A DNA stretch of 64,000 nt from Streptomyces sp. Tue 6430 (lineage in GTDB: Bacteria > Actinomycetota > Actinomycetes > Streptomycetales > Streptomycetaceae): contig JAKGSH010000001.1 in the NCBI GenBank assembly GCA_021568835.1, forward strand, positions 620,001 to 684,000, in the 5' to 3' direction. This document shows, in pieces, positions 33,515-43,009 of this stretch. The notes below the pieces were generated by a model, which searched no databases, was not told the origin of the DNA, and was given only the letters and a program-made list of their open reading frames with translations. Within the stretch, counting starts at the first letter, position 1. Every line of letters starts with the position of its first letter. A program made the position numbers and the translations under genes.

Positions 33515-35881
33515 TCAGTCCTCCCCGAGCAGTCCCAGCTCCGCCCAGATCGTCTTGCCCTCCGCGTTGTGCCGGCTGCCCCACCGCTGGGTGAGCTGGG
33601 CCACCAGCAGCAGTCCCCGGCCGCCCTCGTCGAAGGTCTTCGCCCGGCGCAGGTGCGGCGCGGTGTGGCTGGTGTCGGAGACCTCGCAGATCAGGGTGGT
33701 CTCATCGTGGATCAGCCGCAACCGGATGGGCTTGGCGCCGTACCGGATGGCGTTGGTGACCAGCTCGCTGACCACCAGCTCCGTCGTGAAGGAGTGCTCG
33801 CTCAGCTCCCAGCGCGCGAGCTGCTCGACCGCCTGCCGGCGGATCGGCGCCACGAGCGCGGGGTCCGCGGGGATGTCCCAGGTGGCGACCTGCGAGGAGG
33901 GCAGCCCGCGGGTGCGGGCGAGCAGCAGGGCCACGTCGTCGGAGGCCCCGCCCTGCGGCAGCAGGGCGTGCAGCACCCGGTCGCAGGTCTCGTCGAGGGA
34001 GCCCGAGTACGCGGCGAGGGTCTTGCTCAGCAGCCGGAGACCGGTGTCCGCGTCCCGCTCGCGGGACTCGATCAGCCCGTCCGTGTAGAAGGCCAGCACA
34101 CTGCCCTCGGCCAGCTCCAGCTCGGCCGACTCGAAGGGCAGTCCGCCGACCCCCAGCGCGGGACCGGCGGGCAGTTCGACCCGGCGCGGCTCCCCGCCCG
34201 GCCGCAGCAGCACCGGCGGGGGGTGCCCGGCCCGGGCGAGCGTGCAGCGCCGGGAGACGGGGTCGTACACCGCGTAGAGGCAGCTCGCGCCCACCTCGCC
34301 CGGGTCGCCCTCGCCGCCGGCCTCCTCCGACAGCCGGACGACCAGGTCGTCGAGGTGGGTGAGCAGCTCCTCGGGGGCCAGGTCGATGTCGGCGAGGGTG
34401 CGCACGGCGGTCCGCAGCCGGCCCATCGTGGCGGAGGCCTGGACGCCCTGTCCGACCACGTCCCCGACGACCATGGCGACCCGCATCCCGGACAGCGGGA
34501 TCACGTCGAACCAGTCGCCGCCCACCCCGGTGCGGGTGGCCGGCAGGTAGCGCGAGGCGGCGTGGACGGCGAGGGTGTCCGGCAGGGTCCGCGGCAGCAG
34601 GCTGCGCTGCAGGGCGAGGGCGGTGTCCCGCTCGCGGGAGTACCGGCGGGCGTTGTCGATGCAGATCGCGGCCCGGGCGGTGATCTCCTCGGCGAGCAGC
34701 ACGTCGTCCGGGGTGAAGGGGTCCGGCCGCCGGTACCGGGTGAAGACCGCCACGCCGAGCGTCACGCCGCGGGCCTTCACCGGTACGGACATCGTGGCGT
34801 GGACGCCGAGCTCGCGGACCCGCTCACCGCGCAGGGGGTCCCGGGTCAGCCAGGTGTCGAGCCCGCCCACGGAGGCGAGGACGGTGCGTCCCGCCAGCAG
34901 GGAGTCGGCCTGCGGCGATCCCGCCGGATAGTCCTGGACCTCGCCGGGCTCGACCACGGCCATCGAGCCGCCGGGATCGACCGAGTGGTGAGCGGCACGG
35001 CGCAGGCCCAGCGGAGCGGCGAGGCGGGCCGGGTGCTCCGCCTCCTCCCGCGGGTCCAGCAGGTCGACGCTGACGAAGTCGGCGAGCGCGGGCACGCAGA
35101 CCTGGGCCAGCTCCTGCGCCGTCCGGGTGACGTCGAGGGTGCTGCCGATCCGCACGCTCGCCTCGTTGACCAGTTGCAGCCGCTCGCGGGCGAGGTGGTT
35201 CTCGGTGAAGTCGTGCGCGGCCAGGCACACCCCGCGCACGCGGCCCGCCGCGTCGGTGACCGGCGCGAACCTGGCCAGCCAGGCGTGCGCGCGCGCCTCG
35301 CCGCCGGTGCGCGTGTGGATCTGGACGTCCTTCGCCCGCCCGCCGGTGAGCACCCCGAGCATGTGCCCCTCCAGTTCCGCGCTCTGCGCCCGGCCGCCGA
35401 TCTCGGAGACCCTCAGGCCCCTGACGCGCTCCTCGGGCAGCCCGATCACCTCGGCCATGGCGTCGTTGATCCGGGCCAGCCGCAGCCGCTCGTCGTAGAC
35501 GGCGACCGCGCACGGTGACTGCGCCAGCGCCGCCGTGGCCAGAACGTCGTCGTGGGAGCCGGCGCCGGCCCGGGGGAGCGGGGTCACCACGAGCCAGGTG
35601 GCCGGGGCGCCGTCGCGGGGCGGGCGGTGGTGGGCGAGCAGCCAGATCCGCACGGACCGGCCGTCCCGGTGGCGCAGCGCGAGCGTGCCGTCCCAGCGGG
35701 GGCCGGCGGCCGCGGGGAGGCGCCCCTCGGCCAGCAGCTCACCGGCGGGGCGTCCCACGACCTCGGCCGGGGCCCAGCCCAGCAGGGCTCGCGCACCCTC
35801 GTTCCACCCGACGACCGTGCCGGTGTCGTCGATGACCACCCGGGCCGTCGCGGCCTCGTCGAACGGGTACTCCGGGCTCAT
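33515..35881 (-). CDS. PAS-PAS-GAF-SpoIIE phosphatase with C-terminal HATPase domain
   Basis: A 788-residue multi-domain regulator. Domains in order: PAS (about 8-110, RVVIDDTGTVVGWNEGARAL), a second PAS (about 130-240, with VAVYDERLRLARINDAMAEV), GAF (about 255-400), a SpoIIE/PP2C serine phosphatase (about 430-640, GVGGDWFDVIPLSGMRVAMV, VVGDVVGQGVQA), and a GHKL anti-sigma-type kinase domain (about 660-780, SELVTNAIRYGAKPIRLRL). Such proteins can both phosphorylate and dephosphorylate STAS antagonists to set sigma-factor activity. ATG 35881 is preferred; 35926 is an alternative. Confidence 0.87.
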   Translation of the reverse strand: MSPEYPFDEAATARVVIDDTGTVVGWNEGARALLGWAPAEVVGRPAGELLAEGRLPAAAGPRWDGTLALRHRDGRSVRIWLLAHHRPPRDGAPATWLVVTPLPRAGAGSHDDVLATAALAQSPCAVAVYDERLRLARINDAMAEVIGLPEERVRGLRVSEIGGRAQSAELEGHMLGVLTGGRAKDVQIHTRTGGEARAHAWLARFAPVTDAAGRVRGVCLAAHDFTENHLARERLQLVNEASVRIGSTLDVTRTAQELAQVCVPALADFVSVDLLDPREEAEHPARLAAPLGLRRAAHHSVDPGGSMAVVEPGEVQDYPAGSPQADSLLAGRTVLASVGGLDTWLTRDPLRGERVRELGVHATMSVPVKARGVTLGVAVFTRYRRPDPFTPDDVLLAEEITARAAICIDNARRYSRERDTALALQRSLLPRTLPDTLAVHAASRYLPATRTGVGGDWFDVIPLSGMRVAMVVGDVVGQGVQASATMGRLRTAVRTLADIDLAPEELLTHLDDLVVRLSEEAGGEGDPGEVGASCLYAVYDPVSRRCTLARAGHPPPVLLRPGGEPRRVELPAGPALGVGGLPFESAELELAEGSVLAFYTDGLIESRERDADTGLRLLSKTLAAYSGSLDETCDRVLHALLPQGGASDDVALLLARTRGLPSSQVATWDIPADPALVAPIRRQAVEQLARWELSEHSFTTELVVSELVTNAIRYGAKPIRLRLIHDETTLICEVSDTSHTAPHLRRAKTFDEGGRGLLLVAQLTQRWGSRHNAEGKTIWAELGLLGED

Positions 35882-36094
35882 CGTCGCCACTCCATCGCGG
35901 GAACTCACAGTGAACGGGCGCGCCACGTCCGCTCCAGCCTAGGCCCTGTCGCCGCGTTCCCGCCCGCCCCGCGACGCCCCTCGACCGGTGAGACCACCGG
36001 GCGGGCGGGCCCCGGCGGGCGGACCCCCCGGGCGGGCGGGCCCCCGGGCGGGCGGGTCTCCGAGCGGGCGGGTCTCCGAGCGGGCCTCCGGCCC

Positions 36095-36129
36095 GGACGT
36101 CGGGTCCGGGACGTCCGGACCCGACGTCC
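36095..36129. repeat. Perfect 14-bp inverted repeat with 7-base loop
   Basis: GGACGTCGGGTCCG, loop GGACGTC, CGGACCCGACGTCC. The loop itself repeats the arm start. It lies between two divergent genes, so it is not an ordinary terminator; it may be an operator or an RNA hairpin in the GH9 leader. Confidence 0.7.
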
Positions 36130-36223
36130 CGGACCGCGACGCACGTGGTCACTTTCGAAGCCGTCCCGTCCGGACCGTTGACGGAGTGTCATGACTGCAA
36201 CAAACATGTCCCCCGACCGTCAT

Positions 36224-36237
36224 TGGGAGCGCTCCCA
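36224..36237. promoter_or_regulatory. CebR box (cellobiose repressor operator)
   Basis: The exact palindrome TGGGAGCGCTCCCA, the published consensus of the LacI-type repressor CebR that controls cellulase genes in Streptomyces. It lies 48 bases upstream of the GH9 start; a second half-like GAGCGCTCCC follows at 36251-36260. Confidence 0.9.
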
Positions 36238-36284
36238 TCGCATCGCCGCCGAGCGCTCCCGCCCCTCCCGGAGGAGCTTCGGAC

Positions 36285-38525
36285 GTGAAACGACGCAGAA
36301 CCACCCTGCTGTCCCTGGCAGCCCTGCTGGGCACGGCCCTCACCGCGCTGCCCGTGCCGCAGGCCGGGGCCGAGGAGGTCGAGCAGATCAAGAACGGCAC
36401 CTTCGACGCCGGCGCCGACGCGTGGTGGTCCAGCAACGTCACCGCCGCCCCGTCGGAGGGCCGGCTGTGCGCGGACGTGCCGGGCGGCACCGTCAACCGC
36501 TGGGACTCCGCCGTCGGGCAGGGCGGCATCAGCCTGGTCGCGGGGGAGACCTACCGGTTCTCCTTCAAGGCCTCCGGCGTGCCCGAGGGGCACGTGGTGC
36601 GGGCGATCGTCGGCCAGGCCGTCGCGCCGTACGACACCTGGCAGGAGGCGAGCCCGGTGCTGACCGAATCGGCCGGGTCGTACTCCTACACCTTCACCTC
36701 GCAGGTCGACTCCGCCGAGGGCCAGGTGGCCTTCCAGGTCGGCGGCAGCGCCGATCCGTGGCGGTTCTGCCTCGACGACGTGTCCCTGCTGGGCGGGGTG
36801 CCGCCGGAGGTGTACGAGCCGGACACCGGGCCGCGGGTGCGCGTCAACCAGGTCGGCTACCTGCCCGCCGGCCCGAAGAACGCCACCCTCGTCACCGACG
36901 CCACCGGAAAGCTGCCCTGGGAGCTGAGGAACGCCGGCGGCGCGGCCGTCGCGCGCGGCTGGACCGTGCCCCGCGGCCTCGACGCGTCCTCCGGGCAGCA
37001 CGTCCACTCCGTCGACTTCGGCGCCTACCGTACCCGCGGCACCGGCTTCACCCTGGTCGTCGACGGCGAGACCAGCCACCCCTTCGACATCGGCACGACC
37101 GCCTACGAACGGCTGCGCCTGGACGCAGTCAAGTACTACTACCCGCAGCGCAGCGGCATCGCGATCCGCGACGACCTGCGGCCCGGCTACGGCAGGGCCG
37201 CGGGTCACCTCGGCGTCGCCCCCAACCAGGGCGACACCTTGGTGCCGTGCCAGCCGGGCGTGTGCGACTACACCCTGGACGTCTCCGGCGGCTGGTACGA
37301 CGCCGGCGACCACGGCAAGTACGTCGTGAACGGCGGCATCGCCGCCTGGGAGCTGCTCAGCACCCACGAACGCGCCCTGACGGCCCGCACCGGCGACCCG
37401 GCGAAGCTCGGCGACGGCACCCTCGCGCTCCCCGAGAGCGGCAACAAGGTGCCGGACGTCCTCGACGAGGCCCGCTGGGAAATGGAGTTCCTGCTGAGGA
37501 TGCAGGTGCCGGACGGCCGGCCGCTGGCCGGCATGGCGCACCACAAGGTCCACGACGAGCAGTGGACCGGCCTGCCGATGCTGCCGAGCGACGACCCGCA
37601 GAAGCGCGAACTGCACCCGCCGACCACCGCCGCGACCCTGAACCTGGCCGCGACCGCCGCCCAGGCGGCCCGCCTGTACAAGCCCTACGACAAGGCCTTC
37701 GCCGCCCGCGCGCTGACCGCCGCCCGCAAGGCCTGGACGGCCGCCCTCGCCCACCCCGCCGTGTACGCCGACCCGGCCGACGGCACCGGCGGCGGCGCCT
37801 ACAACGACGACGACGTCACCGACGAGTTCTACTGGGCGGCCGCCGAGCTGTATCTCACCACCGGTGAGCGGCAGTTCTCCGACCACGTCCTGAACTCCCC
37901 GGTGCACACGGCCGACATCTTCGTCCCCAGGGGCTTCGACTGGTCGAGGACCGCCGCCGCGGCCCGCCTCGACCTCGCGACCGTCCCCAGCCGCCTGCCC
38001 GGCCGCGACGCGGTGCGCCGCTCGGTCGTCAAGGGCGCGGACGCCTACCTCACGACGCTGCGCGGCCAGGCGTACGGGATGCCGTACGCGCCGGAGGACA
38101 ACCGCTACGACTGGGGCTCCGCCCACCAGGTCCTCAACAACGCCGTGGTCGTCGCCACCGCCTACGACATCACCGGCGCCTCGAAGTACCGCGACGGAGC
38201 CGTCCAGGCGATGGACAACATCCTCGGCCGCAACGCGCTGAACATCTCCTACGTCACCGGCTACGGCGACGTCGCCGCCCATCAGCAGCACAGCCGCTGG
38301 TACGCCCACCAGCTCGACCCCCAGCTGCCGAGCCCCCCGGCCGGCACGCTCGCGGGCGGCCCGAACTCCAGCATCCAGGACCCCCTCGCCCAGGCGAAAC
38401 TGAAGGACTGCGTCGGGCAGTTCTGCTACATCGACGACATCCAGTCCTGGTCGACGAACGAGACGGCGATCAACTGGAACGCCGCCCTGGCCCGGATGGC
38501 CTCCTTCGTGGCCGACCAGGGGTAG
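36285..38525 (+). CDS. Secreted GH9 cellulase with N-terminal CBM4/9-like module
   Basis: A 746-residue secreted endo/exo-glucanase. A signal peptide (basic MKRRR start, [15 protein letters not shown], cleavage near AGA) is followed by a carbohydrate-binding module of CBM4/9 type (about 35-165, [17 protein letters not shown]), an Ig-like CelD N-domain (about 185-270, [12 protein letters not shown]) and a GH9 catalytic domain. Catalytic residues are visible in [15 protein letters not shown] (nucleophile/base Asps) and [15 protein letters not shown] (acid Glu). GTG 36285. The perfect CebR box upstream predicts repression until cello-oligosaccharides appear. Confidence 0.92.
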   Translation: MKRRRTTLLSLAALLGTALTALPVPQAGAEEVEQIKNGTFDAGADAWWSSNVTAAPSEGRLCADVPGGTVNRWDSAVGQGGISLVAGETYRFSFKASGVPEGHVVRAIVGQAVAPYDTWQEASPVLTESAGSYSYTFTSQVDSAEGQVAFQVGGSADPWRFCLDDVSLLGGVPPEVYEPDTGPRVRVNQVGYLPAGPKNATLVTDATGKLPWELRNAGGAAVARGWTVPRGLDASSGQHVHSVDFGAYRTRGTGFTLVVDGETSHPFDIGTTAYERLRLDAVKYYYPQRSGIAIRDDLRPGYGRAAGHLGVAPNQGDTLVPCQPGVCDYTLDVSGGWYDAGDHGKYVVNGGIAAWELLSTHERALTARTGDPAKLGDGTLALPESGNKVPDVLDEARWEMEFLLRMQVPDGRPLAGMAHHKVHDEQWTGLPMLPSDDPQKRELHPPTTAATLNLAATAAQAARLYKPYDKAFAARALTAARKAWTAALAHPAVYADPADGTGGGAYNDDDVTDEFYWAAAELYLTTGERQFSDHVLNSPVHTADIFVPRGFDWSRTAAAARLDLATVPSRLPGRDAVRRSVVKGADAYLTTLRGQAYGMPYAPEDNRYDWGSAHQVLNNAVVVATAYDITGASKYRDGAVQAMDNILGRNALNISYVTGYGDVAAHQQHSRWYAHQLDPQLPSPPAGTLAGGPNSSIQDPLAQAKLKDCVGQFCYIDDIQSWSTNETAINWNAALARMASFVADQG

Positions 38526-38703
38526 CGGCCGGGCGGCGGCCGGCGAGAGGGGCCGCCGCCGGACCGCTGGTGACCGAACGGTGTCCGGGACTGCCCGGAA
38601 ACGACCGGCGGCAGGATCGCTCGGGCACCGTTCGGTACCGCCTTCCCTTCAGTGTGACCAGGGGATATTTACGAGCAAGTACCCGAGCGGTACCGTGAGG
38701 GAC

Positions 38704-38949
38704 ATGCCAGCCCTCAACGTGGAATTCAGCGATCGCGAGCTGGAGGACCTGCGGCAGATCGCCAAGGAACGCGGTACGTCGATGAAGGCGCTCGTCCGGG
38801 AGGCCGCCGCCGCCGACATAGCCAGGCACCGGGCGCTCCAGGAGGGGGCGAAGGCCTTCCGCAGGTTCTTCGCCACCCACGCCGACGAGTTCGCCGCGGC
38901 GTTCCCCGACGACGAGGCGCCCGTCCGGGGCGAGGGACGGGTCGCCTGA
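38704..38949 (+). CDS. Ribbon-helix-helix-like antitoxin
   Basis: An 81-residue small DNA-binding-type protein: VEFSDRELEDLRQIAKERGT then SMKALVREAAAADIARHRAL resembles an RHH antitoxin N-terminus, followed by an acidic C-terminal tail (FAAAFPDDEAPVRGEG) that would wrap the toxin. It lies three bases upstream of a Doc-like gene, the standard antitoxin-toxin arrangement. ATG 38704 is preferred; GTG 38695 is also possible. It should repress its own operon. Confidence 0.78.
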   Translation: MPALNVEFSDRELEDLRQIAKERGTSMKALVREAAAADIARHRALQEGAKAFRRFFATHADEFAAAFPDDEAPVRGEGRVA

Positions 38950-38952
38950 CCG

Positions 38953-39330
38953 ATGACACCCGTCATCCACATCGACGTGCCCTGGCTGCTCCAGCGCCAC
39001 GAAGAGGTCCTGCCGGACCAGCCGACCGTCAACGACTTCTCCGCGCTCGTCGCCGCCGTCGCCCGCCACCGGGTCGACCCGCCGCGGCTCGGCGTGGACT
39101 CCGACCCGGCCTGGCGGGCCGCCGCGCTGCTGCACACCCTCGCGCTGCTCAAGCCCCTGCCCTCGGCCAACGCCCGCTTCGCCAGCGCGACGGCGGTGGC
39201 CTACATGTTCGTCAGCGGCGTCGGCATCGACCCGCCCTACGGCGCCCTCGTCGACCTGACCCGCGACCTGATCGACGGCAGGACCGACGTCTACGGCGCG
39301 GCCGACCGGCTGCGGTCCTGGCAGATCTGA
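38953..39330 (+). CDS. Doc/Fic-like toxin with eroded active site
   Basis: A 125-residue Doc-type protein of the Fic fold. The N-terminus (VIHIDVPWLLQRHEEVL) and AALLHTLALLKPLPSANARFA align with Doc toxins, which phosphorylate elongation factor Tu. The catalytic motif HxFx(D/N)AN(K/G)R is here K67-P-L-P-S-A-N-A-R75. The catalytic His is replaced by Lys, and the Phe, Asp and Lys positions are also changed; only A-N-x-R remains. The protein may therefore be inactive or have another activity. It is coupled to the antitoxin gene upstream. Confidence 0.78.
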   Translation: MTPVIHIDVPWLLQRHEEVLPDQPTVNDFSALVAAVARHRVDPPRLGVDSDPAWRAAALLHTLALLKPLPSANARFASATAVAYMFVSGVGIDPPYGALVDLTRDLIDGRTDVYGAADRLRSWQI

Positions 39331-39765
39331 GGAAGGGGCCCGGGCCCTCCCGGGCCGGCGGCCGTTTCGCGCGAGGAGAGCCGCCGGCCCGCGCGTGGTT
39401 CTCGGGAAGGGTCGCTCTCCGTCCACTGCGTCCATCGCGCGCCGCGCACGCCGGGGCCGTGTGCGCCGCCCCGCCGCGTGCGCGCTTCACACGGATCGCA
39501 GGGATCTCACGGACCGCACGGGACTCGGGCGGTGCGCGCGGGGAGGGGAGATCCGGAACCGGTGAAATCGGGGCACAGCGGGCGCAGCTTGTCGACATCT
39601 TTTCAACAGTGGCCGGGAACCTCCGGCGGCTTGTTGTGCGCGACTCGGTTGTGCGAAGGTGAGCCACTCGCGCGGGGGCCGGGGCCGGGCGCCCCGTGTT
39701 CGCCGGCGGAGGCGGACACGTGCTCCCGCCGCGCCGGACAGGTACGTACCGAAGGAAGCCGCACC
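39331..39765 (+). other. Terminator and promoter region before the second lectin-fusion gene
   Basis: A 435-base gap. It opens with an eight-base-stem hairpin after the toxin gene (39337-39356) and ends with GAAGGAAG before GTG 39766. A lower-GC patch near 39590-39660 (GTCGACATCTTTTCAACAG, and two TTGTGCG copies) is the likely promoter. No gene is supported. Confidence 0.45.
39337..39356 (+). terminator. Terminator hairpin of the toxin-antitoxin operon
   Basis: GGCCCGGG, loop CCCT, CCCGGGCC, six bases after the toxin stop codon. Confidence 0.6.
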
Positions 39766-41406
39766 GTGCTCACCCCCCAGCCCCCTCGCCCGCCCTACCC
39801 CCGCCCGGCTCGGGACCCGGGAATCCGACGAGTCCCTCGCCGCGGGGACCCGCGGGGGGACGGACGGCGAGGTGGCCCAGTCCACCGCGATGCTCATCGC
39901 GCGGCACTGGCAGCCGGTGCACGACTACGCGGTGATCTGCCTCGCCTCGTCCACCGGCGCCGCCTCCATGGTCACCACCGCCGCCTTCCACCAGGTCCTC
40001 GACCGGCTGAAGCTGGGCGAGCCCGGCACCGCGCTGCGTCCCCGCCTGCTGGTCACCGTGCGCGACACCGTCCGCCTGTGGGCCGCCGACGAGTCGCTCT
40101 CCGCGTCCCTGCCCGACCTCGGCAAGCCGGCCGGCGCCCGGGGGATGAAGGCCGCCACGTCCATGACCCCGAGAACCGGCTGCTCGCGGAACGCGCCTTC
40201 GAAGGCCTGCCCCCGGTCGCCCGCTGCGTGCTCTGGCACGTCGAGGTCGAGGCCGAACGCGTCACCGTCGCCGCCGGCCTGCTCGGCATGGACACCGACA
40301 CCGTGACTGCCGTGCACGAACAGGCCCGGGAGAAGCTGCGCGAGGGCTGCGTCCGCGCCCACCGGGAACTCGCGCCCGGCAAGGAGTGCCGGTTCTACAA
40401 CCGTCTCCTCGACGTCCCCATAGGCCGCGGCGGCGACCTCCTGCCGGACGTCCGCCGGCATCTGGACGCCTGCCGCTACTGCCGTGCCGCGGCGGAACAA
40501 CTCGGCCATTTCGAGGGCGACCTGGGCATCCTGCTCGCCGAGGCGGTCCTCGGCTGGGGAGCCCGCCGCTACGTCGACTCCCGGCCCGGCCGCGCCGACC
40601 GGCAGCCCGTGCGCCTGCGCGGCTCCGCCCGGCACCGCGGCGGCCGCCCCCGCGGCACGCGCCGCGCCGCGGGGCTGTTCACCCGCGTCCCCGCGCCCGG
40701 CCGCCGCGAGCCCGGTGGCCCGCGCTCCCCGCGAGCCCTGTACACGGGTGTGGGCCTCGCCGGGGCCGGTCTGCTCACCACCCTGCTCGCCGCCGGCCTG
40801 TGGACCGACGACGGCACCGCCGGCCCGGCCGCCTCCCCGGTGGGCGGCACGGCCTCCTCCGACACCGGGTCCCGGGCCGCCCCGACGGTTCCCCCGGGTC
40901 CCGACACCGCCCGACTCCCCGACGCCCCGCGGCAGACCCGGCTGCGCAACCTCGCCGCCGACCTGTGCCTGGACGTCCGGGGCGAGGCGAGGGCGGGCGC
41001 CGCCCTGGAACTGGCGGACTGCTCGGACGACCGGTCCCAGCAGTGGTCGTACGAGGAGGACGGGCAGCTGCGCAGTCTGGCCGAACCACGGCTGTGCGCG
41101 GACTCCCACGCGGACGCCGGCGTCGTCATCCTGGAGGCGTGCACGGGCACCGACACCCCGCGCGCCCACGACGTCCGCTACGACCTCACGCCGCGCGGGG
41201 AACTGCTGCCCCGCTGGAGCGACTCCCTCGCCCTCGCCGGGGCCGGCGCGGACCCCGGCGCGGACGTCGTCGTCAAGGTCCGCGACCGCTCCGACGGACA
41301 GCGCTGGCAGACCGACGCGATCCCGGCCGCCACCGGCTCGCTGTCGATCACCGGCACCGAGCCGCCCGCGGCGCGGCCCGTCGAACTGCCGGACCACACC
41401 GCCTGA
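39766..41406 (+). pseudogene. Second sigma-like / zinc-finger / TM / ricin-lectin fusion, frameshifted
   Basis: A paralogue of the gene at 30492, about 546 residues. Same order: sigma-region-2-like helix (ARHWQPVHDYAVICLAS), helix-turn-helix-like part (LPPVARCVLWHVEVEAE, GLLGMDTDTVTAVHEQ), zinc motif HLDACRYCRA, TM helix (LYTGVGLAGAGLLTTLLAAG) and ricin B domain (LCLDVRGEARAGAALEL, then QQWSYEEDGQLRS). The frame changes near 39795-39810 and back near 40148 (one base missing, expected ATSHDPENRLL). If GTG 39872 is the true start only the second shift is needed. It lacks the Gly/Tyr tail of its paralogue. Confidence 0.72.
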
Positions 41407-41433
41407 ACGACGCGTCCGCCGGGCCGGCGGCCG

Positions 41434-42603
41434 TCACCCGGCGTCCTCCTCCAGGTCCGCCGGTCCGACGGTCGCCGGGCCGGCGTGACCGGACAGGGCC
41501 AGCGTGAGGTCCAGTTCGGCGAGCAGACAGCGGATCACGTGCTCCACGCCGGACTGTCCGTCCAGGCCGAGGCCGTAGACGTACGGCCGCCCGAGGAGCA
41601 CCGCCTCGGCGCCGAGCGCGAGCGCCTTGAACACGTCGGCGCCGCCGCGCACCCCGCTGTCGAACAGCACGCTCAGCCGGTCACCGACCGCCGCCGCGAC
41701 CCGCGGCAGCGCGTCGGCCGCGGCGACCGCCCCCGCCACCTGCCGGCCGCCGTGGTTGGAGACCACCACGCCGTCCATGCCGGCGTCGACGGCCAGCCGG
41801 GCGTCGTCCGGATGCAGCACGCCCTTCAGCACGAGGGGCCCGTCCCAGTGCTCCCGCAGGAACGCCAGGTCCGGCCAGGTCTTGCCGGGGTCCGCGAACA
41901 GGTTCACGAAGTGCGTCACCGCCGCGTTCGGATCCTCCCGCACCGGCCTGGCCAGACCCGCCAGGAACGCCGGATCGGTGAAGTAGTTGGCGGTGCCCAC
42001 CCCGTGCAGGAACGGCAGGTACGCCCGGTCCAGGTCCCGCGGCCGCCAGGCGAGCAGCGGGGTGTCCAGGGTGACGACCAGCACCGAGAAGCCCGCCGCC
42101 CGTGCCCGGCCCAGGAAACTCCGCGTCACCTCGCGGTCCTTGGACCAGTACAGCTGGAACCAGCGCTCGGCGTCCCCCATCGCGGCCGCGACCTCCTCCA
42201 TCGGCGTGCTCGACGCCGACGACAGGACGAACGGCACGCCCTGCGCGGCGGCGGCCCGCGCCGCCGCCGGCTCGGCCTCCGGATGCATGATCGACAGCAC
42301 GCCCACCGGGGCCAGGGCCACCGGCGCGGGCAGCGAGCGGCCCAGCACCTCCACCGACAGGTCCCGCTCGGCCACGTCCCGCAGCATCCGCGGCACGATC
42401 CGGCGGCGCTCCAGGGCCGCCCGGTTGGCGCGGGCGGTGCTGCCGTCACCCGCGCCGCCCGCCACGTAGCCCACCGGCCCGGGACCGAGCCGCCGCTCGG
42501 TCAGCTCCTCCAGCCGGCTCAGGTCGGTGGGCAGCCGGGGCACCGTGCCCGTCATGCCGTTCAGGTAGATCTCGTACTGGAAGTCCGCCCAGTGCCTGGC
42601 CAT
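41434..42603 (-). CDS. FMN-dependent alpha-hydroxy-acid oxidase (lactate 2-monooxygenase-like)
   Basis: A 389-residue TIM-barrel flavoenzyme that oxidises L-lactate or related 2-hydroxy acids. FMN and substrate motifs: YVAGGAGDGSTARANRAAL (N-terminal), PVALAPVGVLSIMHPEAE, WFQLYWSKDREV, VLKGVLHPDDARLAVDAGMDG, and the catalytic His in VVSNHGGRQVAG near residue 280. The insertion between barrel elements (FLHGVGTANYFTDPAF) is typical of the actinobacterial lactate 2-monooxygenase branch. Product could be pyruvate plus H2O2 or acetate plus CO2. ATG 42603. Confidence 0.87.
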   Translation of the reverse strand: MARHWADFQYEIYLNGMTGTVPRLPTDLSRLEELTERRLGPGPVGYVAGGAGDGSTARANRAALERRRIVPRMLRDVAERDLSVEVLGRSLPAPVALAPVGVLSIMHPEAEPAAARAAAAQGVPFVLSSASSTPMEEVAAAMGDAERWFQLYWSKDREVTRSFLGRARAAGFSVLVVTLDTPLLAWRPRDLDRAYLPFLHGVGTANYFTDPAFLAGLARPVREDPNAAVTHFVNLFADPGKTWPDLAFLREHWDGPLVLKGVLHPDDARLAVDAGMDGVVVSNHGGRQVAGAVAAADALPRVAAAVGDRLSVLFDSGVRGGADVFKALALGAEAVLLGRPYVYGLGLDGQSGVEHVIRCLLAELDLTLALSGHAGPATVGPADLEEDAG

Positions 42604-43009
42604 CCGTCCGCCCCGCCTCTCGTCGTCGAGCCGCGCTCCACGGCGACCATAACGGCCGGTGGCGGCGGAGCGGACGACGGCCCGGAGCCCGCCGGACAGG
42701 GCCCGCCGGGCCGGCCGCCGCCGTCCCGGGGAGGAGGCGCGCCGGTCCGCGGGCGAATGTTTCCGGACGATTGACGAGCCTACGGAAACCGGACACCCGG
42801 GCCGGTGAAGGGATCATGAAGCGCTTGCCCGGGCGGTTGGAACGTTCGAACTCCGTTACTTCGCGCCACTGATTCAATACGCAAGGTTACCGAAAGCCGT
42901 GGGGTCGATGTGAGTTCCGGCGGCGGAGTCGGCAGACTCGCGCTCGCCGCGTTCGACACCGACCGAGTCGGAGCGGCACACCCTCGAAACGAGCGGAAGG
43001 ATGCACACA
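42604..43009. promoter_or_regulatory. Promoter region of the SSI gene
   Basis: A 406-base gap between the divergent oxidase and inhibitor genes. A small perfect palindrome GAACGTTC sits near 42839-42848 in TTGGAACGTTCGAACTCC. The lower-GC region ACTGATTCAATACGCAAGG (42869-42888) is a plausible promoter. Nothing else is recognised. Confidence 0.4.

Larger units (their letters stand above)
35882..36284. promoter_or_regulatory. Divergent control region of SpoIIE and GH9 genes
   Basis: A 403-base region between divergent genes. It contains GGGCGGGCGGG-type tandem repeats (36000-36085), a 14-base perfect inverted repeat (36095-36129), the CebR box (36224-36237) and the GH9 ribosome-binding site (GGAGG near 36270). 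No gene is supported. Confidence 0.6.
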
